Below, piece by piece: positions 45,877 to 55,249 of a stretch of 64,000 bases of DNA. Numbering within the stretch: the first letter of the stretch is position 1; the number at the start of each line of letters is the position of its first letter. Both the position numbers and the translations under genes were made by a program. The notes below the pieces were generated by a model. It was not told where the DNA came from. It worked only from the letters and a program-made list of their open reading frames with translations, and did no database searches. The stretch comes from Clavulina sp. PMI_390 (Eukaryota; Basidiomycota; Agaricomycetes; Cantharellales; Hydnaceae), in contig WIDE01000002.1 in assembly GCA_015039315.1 (NCBI GenBank), positions 310,001-374,000 on the forward strand. Direction: 5' to 3'.

Positions 45877-46281
45877 TGACGATCGTAACGATGGACTATA
45901 TTTCTGATCCTGCAATTTCTCTTAGCTTACTGCATCAACGGGTTCCAGTGCTACCCCCCAACTCTGCCGGACACTTTTCATTCTTCCATGTGATTGTACA
46001 AGGTTTCAGTCTCAACCACTGTATTGATACATCATTGCTTCAGATCTGCCATGTGGTAGATAATAATACAAGAATCGTTTGCTACAGAAAAAAAAAAGAG
46101 CATCGTCTGTCCGATGGTGTCATGAAATTAAACCCGTACCCGCTAGGTTCGTCAGAGGCCAATAGATCGCACAGAATACATTACAGTATGTCCACAGGCC
46201 CCCAAAGCTCTACAAAGAAAAAAATCCAAAAAGAAAAGTACCAACTCCACACAACCTGTTCAGCAGTGCACAACGGTGTCG
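45877..46281. other. Convergent intergenic region PRM1 / bHLH gene
   Basis: About 400 bp between convergent genes, expected to carry both 3' UTRs. It contains a poly-A tract near 46088 and further A-rich runs near 46215. No gene is evident. Confidence 0.45.
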
Positions 46282-47541
46282 TCATCTTGAAGCATGTTGG
46301 GAATGCCAAGGACCTCCACGCCCTTGTGTTGCCGCTTCCAATTTGAGCATTTCTGCCGTCAGGTCCTCGACGTTCTCCTCGAGCCATCTGATATATTCGA
46401 CAGCACGGAACAAAACTCCGCTCTTGCCTTTACCCTTGGTGCGGCCTCTTGCGCCCTTTGGACGAGCATTCCGCCCGCGAGAAGGAGCCGCGCGCTGTGG
46501 GGCACTCGGATGTGCTGCGACCATTGTCTGCAGCTGCGTGTACCCATCGCGAATAGTGTTTCGCCGACGCTGCTCAGAAAGGATGTGTCGCACGCGCTTC
46601 TCGGGGGTGGTGAGCACGGGCTTTTGGGGACGCCCACCGGCAAGGTTACCGCCTCCCGGGACGAGGCCTCCTCCGGCACCGGATTTCTCATCGTCGCCAC
46701 CAATAAGGATAGGAATGGAGCCGTCGTCTATGGACAGATGGACTCCTGGCTCTATCTTTGGCTGTTGCTGCTGTTGGGATGCGCGTGAATAGTTGGGATC
46801 GCCGCCCGAACGAGCCAGATTCAGTTCAGTATTAGCAGGGTTGTTGGTGTTATTGTTGCTGCTGATAGATGGAGTTCCATGTGGGTGGGAATGGGAATGT
46901 GCACCAGAGTAACCGCCGAGGCCTATCGAGTCGAGTGCGTTCAGCGAGTCAGGATGGGAGAGGGGAAGGAGGGAATGTGAGGGTATTTGGGACTGGGGGG
47001 TATGATGGGTACTATGAGATTGTGGTGCGGATGGGTATGGGGGTGGGTAGAATGGACGACTGCTATGGGCGTCTTGGGGTGCAGCAGCTTGCGGGTAAGG
47101 GGCCGAGCCTCTTGATCTCGAGGGAGATGGACGACTGGGCCCAGTGTGAGAGGGGGTCGAGATGCCCGACGATGTTGAGTGCGGCGCGCTAGGACGTGCC
47201 GATGAAGCATTTGTGGAAGTGGGTGGCTCGGAAGCAGCAGTGGGGAGAGGCTGGGAATTGAACGTCGGCAACTCCGATGGCAGGAAAGGATCAAACCCCC
47301 ACTCGAAGTTGTCGAGAAAGCCCAGTAGATTTGTGTGTTCTGATTGGGTGAATAGGCCTGCGGTAGGAAGCGGAGGGGGTGGGAGGTCTGGTGCAACAGG
47401 TTGGGCATAGGCTTGGTACTCAAAGTGTTGGAACGGTCCTGGAGGGGGCATGGATGCGAATGGACTGGGATCAGGGATGGGGGTGGGTTGCTGTCGCCCC
47501 TGCTGCTGAGGCATTTGCCGACTTGGCTCCTGGTCTGACAT
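46282..47541 (-). CDS. bHLH transcription factor
   Basis: Predicted E-box-binding regulator. A single exon of 419 codons runs from MSDQEPSRQMPQQQG (47541) to the stop at 46282; an in-frame ATG at 47613 would add 24 residues including CRCCQKDKK. The N-terminal 300 residues are Pro/Ser/His/Gln-rich low complexity, typical of activation regions, with an acidic patch (NLLGFLDNFEWGFDPFLPSE) and a Q5 run. The basic region and helix 1 read KRVRHILSEQRRRNTIRDGY, with the Glu-Arg-Arg-Arg pattern of E-box binders. The loop is unusually long and basic (GRNARPKGARGRTKGKGKS), and helix 2 is VLFRAVEYIRWLEENVEDLT followed by a leucine-zipper-like AEMLKLEA. The basic region recalls fungal Ino2/Ino4-class and related HLH factors, but the target pathway cannot be inferred. 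Confidence 0.85.
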   Translation of the reverse strand: MSDQEPSRQMPQQQGRQQPTPIPDPSPFASMPPPGPFQHFEYQAYAQPVAPDLPPPPLPTAGLFTQSEHTNLLGFLDNFEWGFDPFLPSELPTFNSQPLPTAASEPPTSTNASSARPSAPHSTSSGISTPSHTGPSRPSPSRSRGSAPYPQAAAPQDAHSSRPFYPPPYPSAPQSHSTHHTPQSQIPSHSLLPLSHPDSLNALDSIGLGGYSGAHSHSHPHGTPSISSNNNTNNPANTELNLARSGGDPNYSRASQQQQQPKIEPGVHLSIDDGSIPILIGGDDEKSGAGGGLVPGGGNLAGGRPQKPVLTTPEKRVRHILSEQRRRNTIRDGYTQLQTMVAAHPSAPQRAAPSRGRNARPKGARGRTKGKGKSGVLFRAVEYIRWLEENVEDLTAEMLKLEAATQGRGGPWHSQHASR

Positions 47542-47677
47542 TTTTTTGTCTTTTTGGCAGCAACGGCAATGAGTTCCAGGTATGATGCCGGTCACACACA
47601 CAAACGATGACAACTTGATCGAGTCTGGCTTGTGACATCGTGTGACACCTACTACCAGAATTTAGACCACTGAAATC

Positions 47678-49796
47678 ATGTCGCGCCCTCAGTTCGGTGG
47701 AATGGTACGAAACGACACATTCTCTTACTTGCATACTCGCGATCGATGCTTCGTGCAGCTGAAACCCCGCCCCGTCTAGCAACCCACGGTCATCCTTCTC
47801 AAAGAAGGGACCGACACATCGCAAGGAAAGGGCCAGTTGCTTTCAAATATCTCCGCATGTCTAGCAATCGCCGACACGCTCGCAACGACGCTCGGACCGA
47901 GGGGCATGGACAAGCTGATCGTAAATGATCGAGGCGAGGCCCAAATCACAAACGACGGCGCGACGATCCTAAAACTCCTCGACATTGTCCATCCTGCCGC
48001 AAAAACCTTGGTCGACATTGGGCGGGCCCAAGATGCCGAGGTCGGCGACGGAACCACCAGCGTGGTTTTGCTTGCTGCCCATATGCTCAAGGAAGTGCGA
48101 GGGCTCATCGAGGAAGGTGTTAGCCCACACCTGATCATGAAGGGTTTCCGAACGGCTGCTCAACTGGTATGTTGACTGACTGAATTTCATGTTGCTCCCA
48201 AGAAATTGTGTTAAATATTGTGTCATTCCCCGCTTCTCCTAGAGCGTAGACAGAATAAGAGAGATTCAGGGCAAGATCGACAAGTCGAACCCGCAGTGAG
48301 TGGCGGGCCTTCGATCGTGTTCTATTCGACGAGACCAACATTTTCTTGCTCGTAGACAATTCCGCGATCTCCTCCTCAAATGTGCCGCAACCTCCATGTC
48401 CTCCAAGCTCATCCATTCCCAAAAACCGTTCTTCTCTGAAATGGTCGTCGATGCTGTGATGTGCTTAGACCAGGACGACCTCGACGAGTCAATGATCGGC
48501 GTCAAAAAGATCCCTGGTGGTGGCATGCAGGTCAGTCTATCGATGCTGTTACTCTTGAGGGAATATTTTTGATCATTAATGCATCGTGGCTACTCAGGAT
48601 TCACTGCTTATCAAGGGCGTCTCGTTCAAGAAGACGTTCACGTATGCTGGTGCCGAGCAACAACCCAAATACTTTGAAAACCCTCTCATCCTCTGCCTCA
48701 ACGTCGAGCTCGAACTCAAAGCGGAAAAAGACAACGCCGAAGTCCGAGTTGAGCAAGTAGCGGACTACCAATCCATCGTTGATGCTGAATGGACAATCAT
48801 CTACAACAAGCTCGAACTCATTAGGAAAACCGGGGCACACGTCGTGCTTTCCAAGCTCCCGATCGGCGATCTTGCGACACAGTGGTTTGCTGATCGGGGC
48901 ATCTTCTGTGCTGGTCGTGTCGCTGCGGCCGATCTGAAGCGCGTCGTGCAAGCTGTTGGCGGCAATGTGCAAAGCACGTGCACTGACATTGAACGAAAGC
49001 ATCTTGGCACATGCGGCAAGTTTGAGGAGAGGCAGATCGGGAATGAGAGGTACAATGTCTTTGAGGAGTGTCCCGAAGCGAAGACTTGCACTCTCTTGTT
49101 GCGAGGAGGGGCGGAGCAGTTCATCGAGGAGGTGGAGCGGAGTCTGCATGATGCTATCATGGTCGTCAAGCGGGCTGTGAAGAACAGCGAGGTTGTGGCC
49201 GGCGGTGGAGCCATCGAGGTACGTTCACTTTTGATCAGCGATTTCTGATTGCTAGCTAACTGCCACTGTTATCATACACTATCTCTCTAGATGGACCTCT
49301 CTGCACATATACGTGCCTATGCACTTAAAATCCCTGGCAAGCAGCAGCTTGTCCTCACTGCCTTTGGCAAGGCACTCGAGATTATCCCTCGCCAAATTTG
49401 CGACAATGCTGGCCTCGACTCCACAAACATCCTTAACGGGCTACGGAAAGCGCATGCTCGTCGCGGGACAGAGGCACCGTCTCCACAAGTATGGGCGGGT
49501 GTAGACGTTGATGGCGAGACCGTCCGGGACAATATGGCTGCGTTTGTCTGGGAGCCGTCGTTGGTGAAGGTCAATGCGATCAGCAGTGCAGCGGAGGCGG
49601 CGTGCTTGATTCTGAGTGTGGATGAGACTGTGCGGAATCCGCAGAGCGAAGGGGTGAGTTTTTGCTGGACCTAAATTTCTGGTTTTTGGTGATTTGGTAT
49701 TGACTTGGCGGTTTGCTATAGCCTCAAACTGGACCCAAGGTTTCTCAAGCACAGGCACAGCGTGCGCTCCGAGGGCGTGGTCGTGGTCGAAGGTAG
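47678..49796 (+). CDS. CCT7: CCT7, eta subunit of the TRiC/CCT chaperonin
   Basis: Subunit of the eight-member cytosolic chaperonin that folds actin and tubulin. It starts MSRPQFGGM at 47678; the next exon begins [20 protein letters not shown]. Conserved elements: [31 protein letters not shown], the ATP-hydrolysis motif [70 protein letters not shown], the helical-protrusion substrate region, [33 protein letters not shown], and [20 protein letters not shown]. The C-terminus ends in a Gly/Arg tail (LRGRGRGRR), as in other CCT7 subunits. About 560 residues over six or seven exons, close to the normal family length. It shares a 136-bp promoter region with the divergent bHLH gene. Confidence 0.96.
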
Positions 49797-50016
49797 AGAA
49801 TAGTTCAGTGAAGAGAGCACATTTTCCAGCATAGTCTGTAGCACTGGCTCGTGGGCTTCGTCATCAATCATAATGCTTTCATGACCATCATCTGTCGTGT
49901 GCGAGCCGTTTAGTCTTTATTGCGACAGTTTCAATGGTTCGAATGGATTTCTATGAGTCAAGCCAAGTAAAATGCCCAGGCACATTATATCAGAGTATTG
50001 TATGCTTGCGCTCTAT

Positions 50017-50768
50017 TTACTTGAAGAGGGTACTGAGCCAAGCAGCCTCCTTCTCCATCTCCTCTACTGTCCTCGGCGGCTTTCCTGACCGCTCATCCAT
50101 CATGGGTACTGGGGTCTTCTTACGAGAGAGGCTTTCCCCCAGGGCATCCTCAGATTTTTCCAGTTCCGGGTATACCTATTTCAAACAATCGGCCCGGAGA
50201 GAGGTAAGAAGGAGACGAGTAAAATAAAAGTAGCAATAGATGACAGACCTTGTCATTATCTCCAGCAAAGTCAACAAACTTGCGCGGAAGAAGGTGAATG
50301 TGGACATGGGGGACTGATTGACCGGCAGCTGGGCCATCCTATTGAGATCAATTTAGTTTTACTCATAATTGCTCTCAGTGATCGCTAGGCTTACCTGGCA
50401 GGCAAGAGTCATTGATTCGCCATCAAATGCTTTCTCAATCACCTGGCTGACGGTCTGGGCTGTCTGGAACACGTCGGCGAGCTCTTCTGGCGACAAATCA
50501 CTTAGACGAGGGACCACACGCTGTGGGACGACGAGCACATCTAAATATCTTGCATTGGGGCTTTATATCGCATGCTTGCAATTGTCGAGGAGATTATCAC
50601 GCACGGCCAGGTAAAATGGGATGGATGTTCACAAGCCCGAATGATAGGCGGCTCCGATAGAAGACCTGGGTCCGGAGATAAGAACGAAGGCCCCAGGCAT
50701 TATATTTTACATATTCATGGTCTTACTTGCTTCGTCACATCAAAAGTAGAAAATAAGAGCTTGCTCAT
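50017..50768 (-). CDS. HNT2: FHIT-type HIT hydrolase (diadenosine triphosphate hydrolase)
   Basis: Cleaves diadenosine polyphosphates such as Ap3A to AMP plus ADP. On the minus strand: exon 1 MSKLLFSTFDVTKQ (start 50768), exon 2 VFYRSRLSFGLVNIHPILPG, exon 3 HVLVVPQRVVPRLSDLSPEE continuing to ESMTLACQ, exon 4 with DGPAAGQSVPHVHIHLLPRK and FVDFAGDNDKV, and exon 5 YPELEKSEDALGESLSRKKT to EKEAAWLSTLFK. The HIT triad HxHxH is intact (HVHIHLL). The Gln before it (AGQSVPH) and the C-terminal EEMEKEAAWL helix match the FHIT/Hnt2 branch rather than HINT. The length of about 165 residues is normal for the family. The gene is convergent with CCT7, with 220 bp between stops. Confidence 0.9.
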
Positions 50769-51551
50769 TGTAGAATGAAATGTGCTCGACGTGTGAAATT
50801 GGACTCGACGTCAACAAAGACAAGCACTTGCGTGCCATTTGCTGCTGGCCAAATGTCGCAGATAGACAGGCGTTTCTTGTCCAATTGAGCCTTTTGTTGG
50901 GTCGCATTCGATATGAACCCGTAACTCTCGTAATTTAATAAGACTCTACCAATTACCTGCTTAACGCCGTCGCGGAAAAAACAGCGTCCTCCAAAGCTAA
51001 CATATATGCTATCCTTTTCTATCAACCCAAGTCGGAATCTTGCCTAGCCTTACGCGAGCAGTCATATGCACCTTCTCATTAATGGCAGATGCAAGAGGGC
51101 GAAAGCTGCGCTGAAGGGCCTTTCATATGACTAAAATGAGCTCTCAGATTAGGCACGGTGGCTTTGGAACACTTTGACGGGCCCTTTTCATTCATGCGCC
51201 GGATAGTCCACTGGGATTTTCTGTGCTCGCATGCTCGATTGTGCATATATGTGTGGCTTCATAGCTAATGAGGCGCATGTGTCGGAATAGTGACGTTGGG
51301 GGAGGGCCAACCGGCCGAAAGCGCCTAATTTGGCGAGATTCCCGAAAGGTAGATCGGGGCCAAAGGAGGATCTAGGAAGGCTTTAGCTAGCGAAAATCAT
51401 ATGTTGTATGTAGTGCGTTGAATTTTGGACAAGGGAGGACTCGGATCGAACAGATTGCGTATTTGAATGGGTTAGTTGGGCTTGTTGGGGATTTAGCCAG
51501 ACTTGCTCACGACACCTCTCTTCCATCTCACCACCACCACCCACCCCAATA
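50769..51551. other. Divergent intergenic region HIT hydrolase / transketolase
   Basis: 783 bp that should hold both promoters. The final stretch before the transketolase ATG is CA/CC-rich (CACCACCACCCACCCCAATA), a usual context for strongly expressed fungal genes. A frame at 50765-51025 (-) is not supported by any motif. Confidence 0.45.
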
Positions 51552-54311
51552 ATGTCTCAATTCTCCAAGGAGGACATCACCGCCATCGACACCATCCGTG
51601 TCCTCGCTGCTGATGTCGTTTTCAAGAGCAACAGCGGACACCCTGGTGCTCCAATGGGCCTGGCAGCCGTCGCGGAGGTCCTCTGGACGCGGTGAGATTT
51701 CAGTCATCATCGGCAATGGAGAAGCTGCTCCTCAGACTTCTCTTTATGCTATTAGATTCCTAAACTGCAACCCCAAAGATTCGCATTGGTTCAACCGGGA
51801 TCGATTTGTGCTCTCCAACGGGTCAGTCGCTTCCTTCGTTGATACACAACGATAGTCAACGTGGACTAACATCAAACGATCTCATGATCCTCTAGTCATG
51901 CGTATGTATCCTATGCCCTCCGATCCTTGCGCGATTCCCTGAAACGCAACTTTTCCGTATCTGGGTAGTTGTGCTCTCCAGTACATCCTGCTGCATCTGC
52001 TAGGTTACAAGCTGAGCATGCAAGATCTCAAGGACTTCCGCCAGGTTGATTCCCTTACCCCTGGTCACCCTGAATATCACCACACCGACGGTATCGAGGT
52101 TACAACTGGCCCTCTCGGCCAAGGTCTCTCCAACGCCGTTGGTCTCGCTATCGCCGAGGCCCACCTCAAGGCTACCTACAACAAGGAGGGATTCCCTCTG
52201 ATCGACAACTATACCTATGTCTTTACTGGTGATGGATGTCTCATGGAGGGCGTTGCCAGCGAGGCTGCCTCTATCGCTGGCCACCAGCAGCTCGGCAACT
52301 TGATCGTCGTGAGTATTGCAACATTATTGCAACATGATCGCCCGATCCGCGACCACGAATGCGGTCCGAATCTCGATGAATTTTTTTATCTGATTCAAAT
52401 TACCTTTATCTTTCATTAGATCTACGACGACAACCGTGCGTACTATATGCGGTTCCTTTACCCGCTCCTTGCTCATCTTGCTGCCTATAGATATCTCCAT
52501 CGATGGTGACACCAACGTCGCTTTCACCGAGGATGTCACCAAGCGCTTCGAGGCATACGGCTGGCAGGTTCTTTCCGTCAACGATGGTAACACGTGCGTG
52601 AATCTTTACAAATGACAATTTAGTTGGGCCCTAAAGACGCGCTGTGATTTGCCCATTTAGCAACCTTGACGGCATCTACAACGCGATCGCAGAGGCTCAG
52701 AAGGAGAAGAGCAAGCCCACTATCATCAAGCTCACCACCATTATTGGCTATGGCTCCCTGCAGCAGGGTACCCACGGCGTCCACGGCTCTCGTGAGTATC
52801 ATCCCACAGCGTAACAGAGCAGCCTATCCCAATCCCCAATTTCGCTGACCTGTGAACTTCTAAGCTCTGAAGAAGGACGATATTGCTCAGCTCAAGAAAG
52901 CCCTCGGCTGGAACCCCGACGAGACCTTCGCGGTTCCCTCGGTCACGTACGATGTCTTCGGCCTCGTTGGCAAGCGTGGCGCTGAGAAGCAGGCACAATG
53001 GGAGACCCTGCTGGCCGAGTACGGCAAGAAGTACCCCACCGAGTACGCCGAGCTCACTCGCCGCATCAAGGGAGAACTCCCCGCCGGGTGGGAGCAGAAA
53101 CTCCCTGTGTACAAGGTCGGCGATGCCGCTATCGCATCTCGCAAGCTCTCCGAGAACGTGCTCTCCGCCATCCACGATACCCTCCCCGAGCTCTTTGGTG
53201 GTTCGGCCGATCTGACTGGCTCTAACTTGACAAGGGTCAAGAATGCCGTTGACTTCCAGCCCCCGAGCACCAAGCTTGGCACTTATGCTGGCCGCTACTT
53301 CCGATATGGTGTTCGTGAGCACGCTATGGGTGCTATCATGAACGGCCTTGCTGCATATGGTGGTATTGTTCCTTTCGGTGGTACCTTCTTGGTGAGGAAT
53401 TTGCTTTTCTTAATAGTGTGGAGAATGTCTCATTACGTACTTTCCCTAGAACTTCGTCAGCTACGCGTCTGGTGCCGTTCGTCTTTCTGCCCTCAGTGGT
53501 CACCAGGTTATCTGGGTCGGTGAGTAGATGGGACGCTGGGAAGCGCGAGTCAAGTCACTGATAACCAATATTTCTTTAGCTACCCACGACTCTATTGGTC
53601 TCGGTGAGGACGGTCCTACTCACCAGCCTGTTGAGACCGCTGCTGCCCTCCGTGCCACCCCCAACCTCGCCTTCTGGCGTCCCGCCGACGGCAACGAGAC
53701 CTCTGCTGCCTACCTCGTTGCTCTGCAATCCAAGCGCACCCCCACCGTCCTTGCTCTCTCGCGACAGAACCTCCCCCAGCTCGAGAACTCGACAATCGAG
53801 CATGCCGTCAAGGGTGGGTACGTCTTGCACGACATTGCCGATGGCAAGGAGGATCTTTCCATTGTGTCCACCGGCTCTGAGGTACCGATTGTCCTCGAGG
53901 CCGTGAGCGTGCTCGAGAAGGAGGGTCTGAAGGTCCGCGTGATCAGCCTGCCATGCTGGGAGGTATTCGATGCGCAACCCAAGGACTACCGCCTCTCGGT
54001 CTTCCGCTCTGGCGCACCTGTCCTTTCCGTTGAGGCTTACTCGGTAAGTTACTCTTTTTTCTGTGCAAGCGTAGTCTCGAATATATTTGCTGACAAGGAG
54101 CATGTGTGTGTAGACTATCGGCTGGGAGCGCTACAGTCATGAGCAATTCGGCCTCAAGGCATGGGGTGCGTCTGGTCCTTACCAGAAGGTGTACGAGAAG
54201 TTTGGCCTCACTGGTCCTGGCATCGCCGAGCGCTCCAAGAAGGTTGTCGAGTTTTACAAGAAGAAGGGCGGCGAGGTCGTCTCGCCTCTGCTCAAGGCCC
54301 TCGATGACTGA
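51552..54311 (+). CDS. TKL1: Transketolase
   Basis: Thiamine-diphosphate enzyme of the non-oxidative pentose phosphate pathway, moving two-carbon units between sugar phosphates. It starts [20 protein letters not shown] at 51552. Landmarks: [34 protein letters not shown] joined through a 6-nt exon (51896-51901) to [35 protein letters not shown]; the ThDP/metal motif [20 protein letters not shown]; a 16-nt exon (52420-52435) giving [35 protein letters not shown]; the [16 protein letters not shown] catalytic Glu region; [19 protein letters not shown]; and [20 protein letters not shown] near the end. It ends SPLLKALDD at 54309-54311. The length is normal for fungal transketolase (about 680 residues). 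The many very short exons in the N-terminal half contrast with long later exons. Confidence 0.97.
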
Positions 54312-55249
54312 GAGATGTCGCCATCGGCGTTGATCTTATCGTGAGCACGTAAGCGACGCGCTTGGTTATCTCTCTCTCTTTCCCATCCCTGTTTCCGATT
54401 ATATTTGCAAAAGATTCTCCACTATGGTGTATTTCCCGAGTTGTATCCCCCCAATGTACGTGGCATGAACTGCAAAAGAACGAAAGAAACAACGATGTAT
54501 CTGTTCTTCACATGGTGGTTCCGAGTTAGATAGGTTGTCGATCAATGAATTTTAGACTACTCAATCGATTGGGGGTTTCTCTGCCTCATGGCTTATGCAT
54601 GGAGTTAATTTCGTCGGTACCAGGCTTCTCCTCAATGCATTTCTAACGTAAAGTTGAAGGCCAGTCGTTGGAAGCTACCAAATGTAGAAAGTCAACAATC
54701 CTATGCTGGGTCATGGCACAACGATATTTCGAAAAGCGTTGACTGTATGTGATTGGCATGACAGCGCTAAACATGAGCCGCTCCTGGGATCCGCATCACG
54801 ATCAATACCCACCTCGTGGTCAATCCCCGGAGTCGTTTACCCCCCTTCCTCTCCCCTTCCCCCCCGCGACATCTACGAGCTGAACAATACGAGAAGGCCC
54901 ACATAATAGTAGGGCAGGATAGCCCTTCAGGTATACGATGTCCCTACCTCTGTCGAACTACAAATACAAGATAGTTCGCTGTAATGTATGTAGAGGAGCC
55001 GCCATTCGCGAATACTTTTCAATCAAACTAACTGATTCTTTCTTCAGCGCTTTGACGATGCAACGGGAGCACCCCTTTCTAATGACCATGAAGATATGAG
55101 GGATGCTGATGCCTGTACGATGGGTTTACCAAATTTGAACCCCCGTGTAGCTGATTGACAGCGAGGACACTGACATCCTTTCCCCCCTTGTGGCAGGCAC
55201 ATACGCCCACCCCTGCGAATACCAGTGGAGGGACGCCAAAACTAACCGA
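54312..55249. other. Intergenic region downstream of transketolase
   Basis: 938 bp between tandem plus-strand genes. It contains the transketolase 3' UTR and C-rich stretches near 54841-54870. A possible short upstream exon of the next gene (MGLPNLNP, near 55114-55139, followed by an acceptor GTGGCAG at 55189-55195) cannot be excluded. No other feature is evident. Confidence 0.4.

Noticed and set aside
49934..49944. GGTTCGAATGG, resembling a tRNA B box
   Set aside because: The final CC of the B box is missing and no acceptor stem or A box can be paired around it.
50765..51025. 86-codon minus frame over the HIT-hydrolase start
   Set aside because: It overlaps the first exon in another frame; the exon reading MSKLLFSTFDVTKQ joins correctly to the conserved HIT sequence.
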